Source of the DNA: Calvatia gigantea
Lineage: Eukaryota > Basidiomycota > Agaricomycetes > Agaricales > Lycoperdaceae
Assembly: GCA_025093985.1 (NCBI GenBank)
Contig: JACAAK010000007.1
Span: 248,001 to 312,000 of the forward strand
DNA: 64,000 nucleotides
Direction of reading: 5' to 3'
The notes beneath the pieces were generated by a model. It was not told the DNA's origin, ran no database searches, and saw nothing but the letters and a program-made list of their open reading frames with translations. The translations under genes were made by a program, and so were the position numbers. Of the stretch, positions 35,661-48,639 are shown piece by piece; within the stretch, counting starts at the first letter, position 1; the number at the start of each line of letters is the position of its first letter.

Positions 35661-36358
35661 TTCGCGCCGGGGGATTCTGGGGTTCTTAAGAACCATTATT
35701 CGTGAGGTCACTGTCCCGTATGAGTGAATGCCTACCATCTCGTACTCCCAGATACCTATCACGATCAGCTTTTTTAGGTGAGAAAAGCTTTTCACTGAGA
35801 TATTTAGATCTTGGGAGCATGAGGATGAGTGACCGACGGTGTTTAATCGCAATCAGGTAGTTTCGTTAAGCGTTCTTGCTCGCGTTAACGTACGTGCGAA
35901 GGGGCTCTGAGTGCCTCCGTGTGATGATTGCTCCCGTGGGACACTTCCATGGTGAATTAGCGCCCGGGAATCGGCTGCAAAGACTGATAATTAGTGGTTA
36001 TGCAAACCTCGTGTAACATATGAGCCAACATTCGCCTGTTTTTCACGTTCGACTTGACCTGGGATATGAATGGAAGTAGCCTATAAGAAATCACCTCTGG
36101 TTTTAACACCCTTATCGAAGGTGATGTATTCTTGGCATAGTTTAGTCCGTGACTTTCATTATTTGTTCGGAAGGGGAACCCGCCCTGCCCTGGTTCAATG
36201 GGTGACACGGCGCCGCTTGTCGAGTACTTGCTGGCCCCAGTAAAGACTATGCAGGGTATTCCGGGTTGGGGGACGTGGAAATTGAACCTGAGTGTGGGCC
36301 ACTGACAATGGGTCGACGAGGCCAGGAAACAATGGCTTTCTCGTTGGTTCGAGGATAT

Positions 36359-36630
36359 CTAATCATTGGTGCACCAAACACCATGCGAGGAGATTTCTAG
36401 TAACGTTGTAGAATTCAAGACTAGCGGGGAATGCGACAAGGAGTTTATGAGATAGCCGTGGTCGCCAGGTGAGGATGGGAGAAAGGCCATTTCATGGTGT
36501 CATTAAAAACGGTGCGGGTGCGGATATACTCACCGTGGAATCGTGCGAAGTCCGTGGAACCTAGACGACCAGGAGCCAGCATGGCAAACCAACCGAGTAG
36601 GAAGACATATATGATACACGGGAAGGACAT
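36359..36630 (-). CDS. Possible small secreted protein
   Basis: A tentative two-exon gene. Exon 36630-36534 codes MSFPCIIYVFLLGWFAMLAP and RLGSTDFARFH, which looks like a signal peptide or membrane anchor followed by a short mature part. A good donor (GTGAGTAT) at 36533 and an acceptor CCGCTAG keep the frame into exon 36420-36359 (ending HGVWCTND), for 52 residues in total. No family is recognised. Support is limited to the hydrophobic start and the in-phase intron. Confidence 0.3.
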
Positions 36631-38523
36631 GTTCTGACGGCGCTGGAACTCCCGGCAGCAAAGAAAATCTATAGTCGTATTTTTGAGAGTTCCGGGTAGC
36701 GATAAATGTACCATCTGAAATTCAGAAATTCATCAGTCGCATCCGAAAACCAAATCTATGGACCAGGAAGCATGTGAATTTCTGCAAACCTGCACGCAAT
36801 AGTGGTGAAAAAAGGGTGCCAAGCGTTGCACTACGTAGGTGCCCTGTGTCCGTTGGAGTGCTAATGGTAAGCGTTTGAACGAAAGCGATGCGTCGACTCC
36901 CTTGCGATCTGACAAGCCATTGTTCCCTCAATTAGGACAGGCTAGGGAACCACATGGCTCCGGATCAACGACTTAATTGATCCGAGCTCTTGCTCTAATG
37001 AAGCTGCTCAGCATCCTCTTCCAAGCTGGCTCATGGAAAACACCTGCCGCTGGTGTGGTGAACGCATTTCCAATTCGAAGGCTTCTTTCTGTTTGAGAAT
37101 ACCCAAATTTGAGGAGAGAGCACTAGAAACCTGCGCACGTTCCAAAATATGGAGCTTCCCAGGTCAAAATAATTATCTCAGCCGCAGCTATTCCCAGAGA
37201 ACAATAAGTTGACGTAATTGGGTCCCTCAGATTTCAGCATCACAGCCCGGAGCCAGACCAGCAAGTCCAGTAGTGAAAGAACGACTGTGGGGGGAGCGCA
37301 ACAAAGTGGGAGGAGGGAGAGGCAGGCAGTTGTTCCTTGGGCCACAATCTCCGTCTTATATATTGACGAAATGGACTACTCAGCACAACCCACTGGATTG
37401 ACTCATCGTCAGTGCAAGTTGCCATCAATCCCGACGCAATCCCGACCTTCCGAACCTGTTGACGCCATCCCCCTGACACTCGTGCTTCCAAATCATCACG
37501 TGCACCTTGTCACCAAATCTCACCAAAATGAAAAGTATCCTCGCTTCTGTGCGACTCATGCACGAACATCGGAATACCTGGCCATGACTTTGCCAAACCC
37601 AATTGCGTGACCATGGCACTTGCTTACTGGTTTCGATGTTTTTGTTTGCTACGTAAACGACCGAATTACTTCCCTCCTGGGATCTTGACTCCAAAGCGCA
37701 CAGCCGACCGAAGAACTGTCTTCTTCCACATTGGGTCCTCGTCTAGAACGTTACACACAAAATGCATCAAAGTGACCTGGAAGATGCTTTGTGTCCCATA
37801 CACATCTTCGGGCAGGCCCTATCCGAGTGGTTGTCACTTTCGAGACAAAGCAAGTTCTCGCGGCATTTGTCTGATGGAGGGTCCGGTATTTTCGCAATAC
37901 CGTCAAGATTGTCGCACGGAAAATACAGGCCCAAATTAAATTGTCACTCGAAGACAGTCTCCGCGCCCCGAGATTGGATATCCGTATCCGGGTGAGTGAC
38001 CCGGCTCCATCCTCTGGCTATCCTGAGGCAAAAGCATCCTCTACTGATCAGTTTGTCTCCCACACGCGTTGGCCCTTCACTCAGCTTCGCTGTTTTGCGT
38101 TTAATGCCCGCAATGGCTGTATATCTCCTGGGATTACGGTGATAATCCGAATCTCGTTGCACATTTTCTGTAAAATCACGTGATAATCATGTCGCTTGGT
38201 GCCGCTTTCCTGACGAGTGACGGCGACAAACCCTCTTCGCCTCAACACCACCTGAGCAAGACCTAATTAATGAAACGGTACATCGTGAGGATGGCTGATC
38301 TAGTTCCCTATAATTCTTCGTTTCTCTGTTGCATTTCCCGGGCTCATGACCAAAGCATGAAAGCGGACGACCAAGATCCTAGTACTTCGACTCACTCATA
38401 CTTGACCTGTGTGAGCGCTCGCTGGGGATCCCCTGGTACTGTATTAGTTGAGCGCCCCTGCCCTTTTAAATTCCCGACATGCCTTTGGTCCTATCCCCTG
38501 CTCTTGCTAATTTGGGCGAACCA

Positions 38524-38536
38524 TTCTCGAACGTTC
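38524..38536 (+). promoter_or_regulatory. Heat-shock element of hsp20 copy 2
   Basis: TTCTCGAACGTTC, identical to the site in copy 1 and followed by another half site (AAGTTCCCAAG). TATAAATA lies about 95 bases downstream. Confidence 0.85.
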
Positions 38537-38630
38537 TCTTAAGTTCCCAAGATTTGTGGCACCTCCTCCACATCACCTCTTCGCCTCACTGGACCCTACT
38601 AGACTACTCCAGCACCAGGGGGCGAGAAGG

Positions 38631-38638
38631 TATAAATA
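38631..38638 (+). promoter_or_regulatory. TATA box of hsp20 copy 2
   Basis: TATAAATA, 86 bases upstream of the ATG at 38724, in the same setting as copy 1. Confidence 0.7.
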
Positions 38639-38723
38639 CCCCCCTCATCGGCTGGCCGGCTTCACCAGAATCATCGAAATCGGGCACTCAAACTCAAGTA
38701 CCTTCGACACCTCTTCAGCGCCA

Positions 38724-39294
38724 ATGTCTAACGTTCTCTTCTACGATCCCTTCTACAACCTCGATCGTCTCTTTAATCACTTTTCTGCTCCCCACGCTCA
38801 AAGCGGAGCGCAGCAGCACGAAAGTAGGAATTCAAGTGCTCCTCGACCTTTCAAGCCAAGGTAAACGCGCAATGTGCATCCCCCCATTTTCTATTTATGT
38901 ACTAACATTTTCCTATAGAATGGACTTGCACGAGGATGCCGAGAAGAACCTCGTAACGGCAACATTCGAGCTGCCCGGTATTGACAAACAAGACGTCCAG
39001 CTGGATTTACACGACGGTGTTCTCACTGTCGCGGCTGAGCTCAAGTCCTCGACAGAACGTGACGAGCGTGGCTATGCCATTCGTGAAAGGCGATATGGCA
39101 AGTACTCTAGGTCGCTTAAGCTTCCTCAGGGAGTCGAGGTAGGATGCCATTTTTCATGACAATCTAGAATTCCGAGGGACTAAGCTTTTTGTTAGGATCA
39201 TGACGTCAAGGCCTCGATGGCAGATGGAATATTGACTGTCACGTTCCCAAAGACTACACCGGAACAGGAGGCGAAGAGGATCACTATTTCGTAA
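38724..39294 (+). CDS. Small heat-shock protein, Hsp20/alpha-crystallin family
   Basis: An ATP-independent chaperone that holds unfolding proteins during stress. Three exons keep the frame: 38724-38860, 38919-39138 and 39196-39294, giving 151 residues. The N-terminal arm begins MSNVLFYDPFYNLDRLFNHF. The alpha-crystallin domain runs from MDLHEDAEKNLVTATFELPG through RGYAIRERRYGKYSRSLKLP to ASMADGILTVTFPK, which carries the conserved A-x-x-x-(D/N)-G-x-L motif; a short tail ends ITIS. Length is normal for fungal Hsp20. A perfect heat-shock element and a TATA box lie upstream, so heat induction is very likely. This is the intact member of the duplicated pair. Confidence 0.93.
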
Positions 39295-41987
39295 CACGGT
39301 GCACTCACCTTCCGTTCCCTGCATCACGCCAATGACCTGAGCTTTTTTAAACGTATTGATATTACTATCGACTACTAGGATATGATTGTCTAGATCATGG
39401 TTAATGAATAGACTCACAAGAGAGAAATGAAATGCCTACATATGCCATCAGTGATTGAATTTTCGGGATTTTTAAACCACTCCTCGTGTCTTGTTACCTC
39501 CACTACCATACAGATGTCCACATTCTATAAGTCCCGTTCCATTCTTATGCCCGCAAGCAACCTGCACACCATCTAGTGCCTTTAATTGTGGCTATGTCAC
39601 TACCTCGGAAACTAGTAATCAAGAGAAAATTTTAGATTTATGATCCCATTAGACGGCGCCGATGCCGTCTAAACATAGCCGACCGCAAATCCGTGCCAGT
39701 GATTGGTGGGCATTTGGAGGACCGCGTAACTAGACCAGTCGTCGACCTATCAAACAATCAATCGGACGGCTCTGGAACAACCACAGATTGGACATATCGA
39801 TACGGTGGAAAGGTAAGTGAGGGTGTTCACTGTTCACCCAAAAGAAGACTACCAAAAGCATCGACACCCACACAGGAACCAACTAGAGGAATGGAGACGC
39901 CCGTACATAAATGAGCCTGAGACTCGCTCTCGTTCTGGAATGACCGAATGGGATTGGGGTCCCGCTTTTGCAAACACATTCGAATTGGTCAGAGTGTGAC
40001 ATCCTTTCCTTCAGGAGTGTAGAGAGGCCATCACGGCCTGGATCTGATTCATGATTGGATATCAACTTGGAACAATACGTCGTACGGGGAGACATTTGCT
40101 GCGTATTCGGATCTTCCTCGAGGGCGTGCCTACGGAGCTCAGCCAAGTAAGGCCCCCGTGCTTTGGCAATTCTACCCTTATTTTGTTGTCTTTATTTCCG
40201 GCACCGATCTAAACCTCTCGAACCACCTCACCAAAAATCCTCGTTTCCTGACTATCTGAACCACTCTGGTGTTTTCACTGGGCATTCGCTTCAACCATGG
40301 ACGCCATTCCCAATGCTCTCTCCAATTCTCCCCCTACCCCTCTCTGCTAGACACACCCCCTCTGGACAACGGCCTTAAAGCTTGAAGCCTTGTGTTTGAT
40401 GGATGAGGTCAAAAGCCACCGCCTCTCGTCACTTCAATATCTTCAAGTTAAATGGATACCTATCGGCACTCATAACCTTGAAGACGGCGTTGCACGAGTG
40501 ATTCCATCAGTTCGTTCTGCCCTACGCCTAATTGTACTGGGGCTATGCCTGGGAAAGAAACCAGGAACATTAATTTGGCCACGATTGGTGCCGAGAGGAA
40601 TCAGAAATTTCGATGAGCATTGTTGATTCTTTTGGAAAGGGGTTACGCTAGTTGTAATCTATGAATGGCAATTGTACTCCCACCTACACCCGCAGAGCAC
40701 GAGGGTTTAGGAGGTGAGGTGACATTCCGCACAAAAGATAGAATCGGGCGGGGGTTGCTCGTTTCTTTTTCTTCTTTTTTTTTCAGCGGTAGAGGCTCGG
40801 CGGTAACCATAACTTGCGAAAATTGATCAACTTGTTGCATTAACTATAATGTATCTCAGGTCCTGTGGATTGGTAAGAAATGACACCTTTAGTGGTGACC
40901 ATCCTCCATATTTAGAGGTGATATATCGCCACAGAAGCTACCCTATGGAAGAGACACCGCGAGGCTACGCTGTGTCTCCACCTGGTCTGTATTGCATGGG
41001 GGTATCCCGTATCTTTCATCTGCATCTGGAATCTTCTCTGTACGCTCCTCTGGGAAGAAAAGTGAAGAACACCACATGTGAAGCCCCAAGGCACGAGTTC
41101 AGGGTGGTCCGCTGGGCAACCCTGCCCTGGCATTAAGGAACTGGATGGGGTTATTGTAAATGCACCATTTATTGGGGAACAATTACGACTACAGGTAGAG
41201 GGGGGACACAAGCTGTTTCATTGACAACTACATGTTTACACTTTAACAAGAAAGGGGAGTCACCCGGACATGAGACAATGCAACTTGGTTTCACCGGCAG
41301 TGTGGCGGCGGCGGCAACTCGTGACCCAGCGTGAGTGGTAGTGCCCCCCTGACTTCTTGTCAATACAATAACTGTTGTCGGTAGGGCCATAGGAATCTCA
41401 GGGGCTCATTCCCTCAAGTTCCAAATGCAAAATGAATGTAAAAAACGACGTTCAAGTTGTAGATCAGAACAGGCCTCGATGGCACATGCACCCACTGTCA
41501 AGAGCTGTACTTAGTTTATTAAGGTTCGGTTCATTGTTCACAACGCGTTCCGAAATTGGAATGGCACAAATGCTCGCTTCAGACGACACCGCTTATCGCA
41601 ACACAGATTCACGGTATTCATCAGGATACAAACTCTTAAGAGTTGTTCAGATAAGTGAGGTTGTACGATCTGGAGCATTATCTCAGACGAAAAAAGTGCG
41701 TATCAGCGAGTTTGTGAGGCTCTTGAAAAGTGCCAAGCAAATGGCGTTTTACAAAATGTGTAAATCGGAGATAAACCTTAATAAGTGGTGCGTTTGGCTA
41801 GCCTCATAGATCTTGAGATCCATGGGAGTTCCGTGATGCAGGGTTAGTGTTCACTTCATTGTCCTTGTGTGTCCAATGTAAACGATTCCTATATAAATAG
41901 TTGTGTATACTCTGAAGCGATAACCCAGCCAGAACCTGCTTCTTGCCTTCAACTTTCCTCAACCGCACTTCATAAGCTTCGTTAATC
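39295..41987. other. Intergenic, no gene seen
   Basis: About 2.7 kb between hsp20 copy 2 and the 251-residue unknown gene. A short frame with a good donor (GGTAAGTGAGG near 39811) and several frames at 40390-41136 and 41432-41809 do not resemble known proteins. A perfect inverted repeat lies at 39649-39672. Confidence 0.4.
39649..39672. repeat. Perfect 9-base inverted repeat
   Basis: TTAGACGGC, six spacer bases, then GCCGTCTAA. It could form a GC-rich hairpin. No gene or transposon end is visible around it. Confidence 0.6.
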
Positions 41988-42803
41988 ATGGCGACCTCCA
42001 ACTCCGTTCTACTCCTTCAGGTAGGCTGAGATCCGCTCAGCGTTGAAGTGCTAATCTCAGACATATCCCCCACGCTCTAGCCACCCCCTCGACAACCTTT
42101 CCTTCGGTTGCGGGAAACACCAAGGGGCCTTCTGCTCAAGCTCAACGACCTCAACCGGGCTCTCGCACCACCCCCCGGAGCTCAATTTGACCCGAAAGTT
42201 CAACAGTTTTTGCGTGGCTTGCACAATATTTCCTCTCAGATCTCCGAAAAGGTCTACAGAGAACTCTTTCATTGCAATGAGTTTACGGACATCTATCTGC
42301 GACTCTTGGTTTCCCTTTTAGAGGCCCCAGAACAGAAAGACGCATCCCAAGAAGCGGAATACCTCTCTCGTTGTGCGGGCTCTCCAGCAAAGACATTAGA
42401 AGATGCTCATAGAGTCGTGCTGCAACTCCTGGATGATATCGCGGCTGTGGGTCGGGAGATCCCCAACCAACGTGGTGGGTACCTAGAGTTGTCGTCGATA
42501 ACTACCGTTGTTCATTTATTTGCAGCGGGCCAACACACGGTCGTATTCACTCCAGAACATGCAAAGATGGTCGGCGACCTAGCCAGTGTAACTAGCCAGT
42601 GCCTTCCATTGCTCACGCAAATTAGCGAGCACTATCGAAGCATGGAAAAGGACCTTCAGGATGCGGGGTCTGCCAAGTCGCACTTGCCTCGCAAAGAAGA
42701 CATTCGACCGATCCGACAGCAGTGGGCTGCTTTTTCGGCGGAACTACGGGACATCATGAACACTATTGGTGGACTACGTAGTCAACTTGTCGGGGGTTAC
42801 TAA
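41988..42803 (+). CDS. Unknown protein, mainly helical, 251 residues
   Basis: Two exons, 41988-42020 and 42081-42803, join in phase through a 60-base intron (GTAGGC to CTCTAG). The start is the ATG at 41988 (MATSNSVLLLQPPPRQPFLR), preceded by TATAAATA at about 41891-41898. I do not recognise the family. Predicted by eye, most of the chain is amphipathic helix (KVQQFLRGLHNISSQISEKV, LLVSLLEAPEQ, AHRVVLQLLDDIAAV, LRDIMNTIGGLRSQLV). One more hydrophobic stretch (SSITTVVHLFAAGQHTVVF) could be buried or touch membrane. No signal peptide is seen. It faces the 551-residue gene across 1.1 kb. Function unknown. Confidence 0.7.
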
Positions 42804-43930
42804 ATGTCAACCTTCTAGGCGAGAAAACCGTTGATGGGGCGACCAACGCCCAGGTGGCCACCCAGTGCAGCTGTTGATGATGCGATGGAGATCCTGCTTC
42901 GAGCTATCCAAGTTTTCGCCTTGTTAACCTAAGCCGTGTTCGAAAAATAAAGTACTACAAGTATCAAGATTTGTCATATGATTGGCCACGAGGCCCGTCC
43001 ATGAGTTACACTGGAACAGGCATTGAGTTGACTGAGAACATTCCGTGTTGAAAATATAATGCACACAGGTGTGTACATATGTTAGAGATGAGAGGGGGGT
43101 GTTTTCTGGGACGAGTTTGTCGATGTATGGTCATCGAGCAGGTCTCGTTTTTCTATCTGTGCCTTCAGAAACATGTGGCAAGTATTAGGTGTGGCAGCTT
43201 GGACGCAAAATGTTACGAGCCGTCTTGGCTTAAACACAAAATGCTACGGGGCATCTCCCTGTACATTTTCAGTCTTCCTGTTCCGGTATCTTGGCATTGT
43301 CCGGGAGCGAGAATAAACCCTATCAGCGATTTCCTTGGATTCATCTAACAGGCGCTTTTGGGACAGTTGCATTGGGAGCGAAGTATTACATGCGCGGTTA
43401 TCTATAGTCAACTGGTTACTTTACATCTTCTCCTTCGATGCGCACTTGTAGCTTCGAGCTTAACCCTGTCTTGAAAGCTTTTTGCAGGCATGAGGTTCCA
43501 GCCGTTTACAGATCAAGACGGCGGGGAGAGAAAGGCGCTCGCGTAGAAGAGTCGAAACGGCGCCTCTATTTGTGCTGGTGTATTAAATGCGACTTCACAT
43601 TCACCCGTTTTCATGCCGGGCTGTGGGAAGTCGGAGCTCGGGAATGTAATCGGGGATTTCGAAATGGGGCTGACCGTTTAACACATTACCCAAAACATTT
43701 TGCGAGTGCTAAGTGTGGATCGGTCGCATGGAATCCCGTGATCAACGAGTCCCAAGGTCGTGTCCCATGGCGGGTGTTATGTTACTTGCATTACAACCTT
43801 GGTACATAAATAATATATTTGAGGCTCGAAACTGCGGGTCCATAGTACAGAAAGGAAACAAGAAAATTAATAACAAGAGCAGGGAAAAATCTATCACATG
43901 TGTCCGTTAAATACTCCATAATCGGATGCA
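42804..43930. other. Intergenic between two convergent unknown genes
   Basis: Should hold both 3' untranslated regions. A plus-strand frame at 43438-43809 has no recognisable domain and I do not call it. Confidence 0.45.
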
Positions 43931-45870
43931 TTAAGCGGCTTTCTTGAAAACCGAAGGCTGGAAGCTGACGTCCAGCTTAATCGTCTCGTGCTTCAGTGTG
44001 GTTAGAGCGCTATCAATGACGTTCTGCTCTATATCGAAAGGATCCTTAGGGACAGAGGTAGTTTCTAGCTCCGCCTCAGTGGGTCCATCTGGCTGCCAGG
44101 TGCCTTGTGGACGGCGATCATGGTGCAAAAGTGCCGTGCCAAGCCGTGTGGTGAATCGAGTAATGATTTTGAAAGATCCACTCAGTTTCTCCCAGGTTTC
44201 GAGTGCTTCGCTTTTGGAACCTATCCTCGACACGGCTTGAAGTCTCATCCTGGCAATTGCGACAGCCTTATGGCCTTGTCGAGAGCTTTTAACTCTGCGT
44301 TTATCAATATAGGCATTCAAGATTGAACTGATTTCTATGAGTATAGGTTGAATTTCCCAAGTGAACTCGTCGTTGCCGTCCATCATTGAGGAGATTTTGG
44401 GAACGAAGGTGAATGAACCTGTCGATCTTTGCTTGAGGTAGAACCTCCACTGTTCAAAGACATCCTGGATAGCGAGGAGTTCTTGAAGCAAGCACTTTTG
44501 CAATTCGTAAAGTTTCACGACAAAGGAGCCTTCCTGATTTTGGCGAACCATGTGTCGCGCTGTTGAGAGTTTCTTGAGAAGGGGGACAAGGTGCTGAACA
44601 TGTCCCTCAAATACTTTAACTTCTCCTTTCAATGTACGCTAGGAATGGAACAGAGCGTCAGTCCTCGGGGGGGCCGAAGAGGGCATTCTTACCTCGTTAT
44701 TGAGATCCTCAATGTAAAGGGTTGGAAACGAAGGTGCATGACCCAAGAGGCTCTTGAGCTTTGCAAATACCCCAGCAAACGTGTCAGTTGTCGATTTTGA
44801 GTAAATAAAATGCTAAATACTCACCGCGTCCCGGAACTTCTCTTCCGTATTCATAATCGTTATTAACCTTGTCCTGAGGTCCACTTTGACGTGGTTGGGA
44901 CAGCTCCGCGTCCTCGTTAAAAAGCTCAGAGTTAGGTCAGGCAAGTGGAGCATTTCGTCCATTGTCAGCCACCATTCATCACAAACATCGAGCTCGGCCC
45001 AGATTTTTTTAGACCCAACGTGGAATTGTTTTACTATCTTCATTTCTTCAAGGCAGTCCCGCTGACCTTGCTCGATAGCTGTTCATAATTTAGAGATTGG
45101 ATGGCGAGAATTGTGTTGCAGGATTAACTCACTGGCAATGGTGTTATCGAGTTTCTGATCGGCTTTCGAGCCAAGAACGGATGTCAGGACCGTACGGAGG
45201 CGCTCTGCAAGTGTGTTGACCTCCTCGTCTCCCATGTCTATCATCAACAAATTACTACTGTCTGCCGCAAGTTCACGCCCTTCGGATATGTCAATTATTC
45301 GCTCTTGGAGTGCTTCCAACCTCAGAGACAATCTATCGGTCGCCATTGAAACTAAGTGGCCCTCAATCTAAAGGTTAAATACCTCAATAAGTTGAGGGAG
45401 CGTAGGGACAGAGTGACATCACCTTGGCCACATCAGTCTTGATAGAGTTGGACCTGGCCGTGTTACGAGTACAAGCGCGCTCGCGCGCGAAACAAAGGGT
45501 GTCATTGACTTGCAAAATAAGAGCTTGGACAGCTTCTTCATTGTCGGCAGTTTCTGTGACGAGTGTGATGGTCTCTGCCAATTTGCGGATATTATCTTCG
45601 CTGTCTTTGACCATTGCTTTTAAAGTACGGGTGGTTTTACTTGTCAATGATCGCGCGCTACCTGAAAGTTTTCGAGCCTCTGGGTAGTTTCTGGGGGTGA
45701 GTATAAGTTGCGGAAAAAAATGAGTAATAGCAGGACAGTTCCTACGTATATCTTTCACCGAACAATGGCCCGAGGGTTTCGTAGACCTGTTGGATTGAGC
45801 CGCTAAAGTTTGCAAGACGTTCGTGGGGTACTTGGAATTCAGAAGTGGTGGTGCTGCACATGTTAGACAT
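43931..45870 (-). CDS. Unknown multi-exon helical protein, 551 residues
   Basis: Six exons join without any frame conflict: 45870-45746, 45690-45423, 45367-45133, 45078-44825, 44758-44693 and 44638-43931. This consistency is strong support for a real, undamaged gene. The start is MSNMCSTTTSEFQVPHERL; a second ATG three codons on is equally possible. The protein looks almost wholly helical, for example NIRKLAETITLVTETADNEE, MATDRLSLRLEALQERIIDI, ELQKCLLQELLAIQDVFEQW and LIEISSILNAYIDKRR. A less helical middle reads KIWAELDVCDEWWLTMDEML and PDLTLSFLT. There is no signal peptide, no NTP-binding motif and no clear membrane span. I do not recognise the family. It lies within the NACHT-rich region, but any link to the NACHT proteins is conjecture. 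Confidence 0.75.
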
Positions 45871-48639
45871 CTGAAGGAAGGAAGTTTTTGAAACAAATGA
45901 CCACTCCATGGTGGGCTTTAAATTCGCTAAGCCATGAGTATGTTTATAATGGGCTTGTGGATCACGCGGATTTGATTAGAGCCTCCAAATATAAAGCTGC
46001 CATCGAGCGTGAGCATGCCTTGGTGATTGTGATCGGATGTGTGGGAGTTTTTGGGGCAACGTTCACTATGGCTATTGTCCACTTCTGGTCGGACCTTCCT
46101 GCCAGGACTGCTGGTTGCCCTTGACAAGACCAACTCCTTAGACGTGTTTCCACCTCCCAATCCATCCAGCTTTCGGGCTCAGGCGGTCCTCATCGCCCAT
46201 TCTTCCTCAGTAGCTATATGTTTTCGCCTCAAAGCTGTGGACTGCCATCAACTCGTACCTCCATGAACAGTTTTTTCTGATGAGGAATCCGGGGTTTACT
46301 TAAATACCACCTCAACGGTGATTGCTGATCCAGGAGCTCAGGCCCCAATGCACGATTGCAGGACATCCGAGTTGCCGCTATCATTGCGGCTTTTAATTAG
46401 TTATCGAAGATTGCAGGTCTACCTTCTTTGGTTGTTTCAGGGCCCCGCAGAGAAGAGTTGATGAATGAACTAGAACTTTGGGAAGCAACGGCAAGGTATG
46501 TGATTCGTCAGTAAGTTCTGAGAGTCTGTGTTCGGCAGTCCAGAGGTGTAAATCAGTGGCTTTCAGACTGCGGAAATTGCCGCATTGGACAAGGCCAAGT
46601 CAAACACAACTGGACAGAAATGATCACGCGAAAACGGAAGTTGAACACCTTTTCACTACCAGTCCGGAGCTCACAACACTGCCAGGATCAGGATGGAGAA
46701 GCCTTTGGGCAGTCTGCAAGCAAGCCTCTCTGCGGAGACTTAATAATTGACAACATGGGTTGTTTACAAAAGACTGGAAAACCTTCACCGGTATGGAAGC
46801 CCTGTGCAGCAGCTCCCGAGCTTAGCGACAAAACTTGCAAGTCTCTGCAGCAGAGCACTCTCGACTTCGGTCAACGAACAGTTACGCTACCCAAACCTAT
46901 CACCGACAGGAATCGACTTGGATTCCACTTGGGGTTGCCGCAATTCAACCCTCTAATCACATAACCAAAACTTTTTTCAAGGTTTGTTCCTTGCCTTAGT
47001 TAAAAAACGTATTAGTGTGGGCTTCGTTATACCTTGTTCATAGAATAAAATTGAGCAAACTGCATGGAATAAACGACATTGGATCGCATGGGGCAAATCT
47101 GCCAGTCCGAGCCTTAAACATGATTCGAATGGAGCAATCACGAATAAAATACAAGTATTTTTCAAATATCGTACTCGGATTGCATTGATGTAAAAAGCCC
47201 TCAGTATCAGAAAGGCCTCGGTATCAAGGTAACGCAAGCCTACCGCCTCGTCACTGGTGACTTTTGCCGTCAACTGGATAAAGTGCCTCCGAGGGCCAAC
47301 TACGGTTTGGAAGCAAGGATCGACGGTTCGACTGAGTAACCTTTTGACTTTTGCCAGACAATGCTTTACCGTACTTATTACACAATTTATCTGAACTTTC
47401 GCTCAAGACTAACATGAGTGACTGTTTTATCCCTCCCAATTGTTAATAGGAATATTGACATACCAGAAATTTGGAACCCCAAGGTATGAATTACTGGTTG
47501 CCATGCGGTGTACTGTTCAGGACTCCTGGGTGAATTGCAGACCCATCCCTTGGCATTCTTCGTCGGTCATAGCCATATCCCCGTATCGAACCAGCGAGGT
47601 GAATTTGTTTCGTATGAAGAGACAATTCGAAAGGTCACTTACCAAGCCAACGGAAATCGGCAGAGGCACCAAAGCGGCTCAAGACTGCTCCGGTCTACCG
47701 TCGATCCGTCCATCCAATTGGCAACATTGTCCTCGAAAGGTTGTTTGTCAGCGGTAATAAGAATAGCAAGCCAGCACGGGATCATTGGGCAATTAAACGA
47801 TCCTCCTGAGGTAATTTGGGATTGAACCCGCCCTCATCGTTAAAATGAAGTACCTCCCAGGGGCCGACCTGGGCCACCGATTTCACCAAAACACAAGGCA
47901 GATATTTCCCAACGTTGTTTACCAATTCTGCCTATGGGACCTCTCACACCATAGTTACCGGTTCAACAAGAATTGAAGGATTAGAATGAACTGCAACTCA
48001 ACTAAGGACATAGTACGGGAGCGCTTACGTGACAAAAAACAGTATGCAAGTCTCTGTCCATGGGTTCAAAAAATTGATAGTCCCGGAGTCAAAAGCCCCT
48101 TTCAGGTCTAACGCACTTGCTGCATCGCTCCTATAGGAGTTGCGCCATTTTTGACCCTAAGGACCTTAATGAATTGACGACTAGCTCCAGCCAGGCATCA
48201 TCACCTTGGCATGCCAACTAGGAACACCGGCTAGCCGATAGCTGTACAATTTCGCCGAATTATGGGTCATTGAGCTTAGACTTGCAGTTATCTGGGTTTA
48301 TACTAATGGGTTCCTTCGCATTACTCGCGACTTTGAAATGATTACTGGCTGTGGACCGTTCATCGATAATGCAACAAGAACTTAGAAATTTGTTTCAAGC
48401 CTGGTTACTCGCCGAGAGCGAATAATCGACATTTCTGTGCAACTTTTCATTATGATCGTTACTCAACAACTCGGGTATTGCTGGAATGGAACGTAGGAAA
48501 ATGGCGAAATATATTTAATTTTGGGGTCCATGCAGTTCAAAGTGGTCTGCTTGCGCAATTTATACAAATGACCAACCTATGTGGAAGTTGTTTGTCCAGG
48601 GAATTTATTAACCACGCTGCGAACTGACGGGTTTCCCAA

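Larger units (their letters stand above)
37069..39294 (+). repeat. Segmental duplication, copy 2
   Basis: Direct repeat of 30724-32918, ending at the stop of hsp20 copy 2. Together the copies bracket NACHT gene 2 and about 4 kb of unique sequence, a layout that could allow deletion or amplification of that gene by unequal crossing-over. Confidence 0.9.

Noticed and set aside
41432..41809. 125-codon plus-strand frame
   Set aside because: No start context, no similarity recognised, and no splice pattern; it lies just upstream of a supported promoter and gene.
45871..47830. Search for an intact NACHT or transposon gene in the gene-poor stretch
   Set aside because: Only short random frames were seen. 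No reverse transcriptase, integrase or transposase motifs, and no clear long terminal or inverted repeats.
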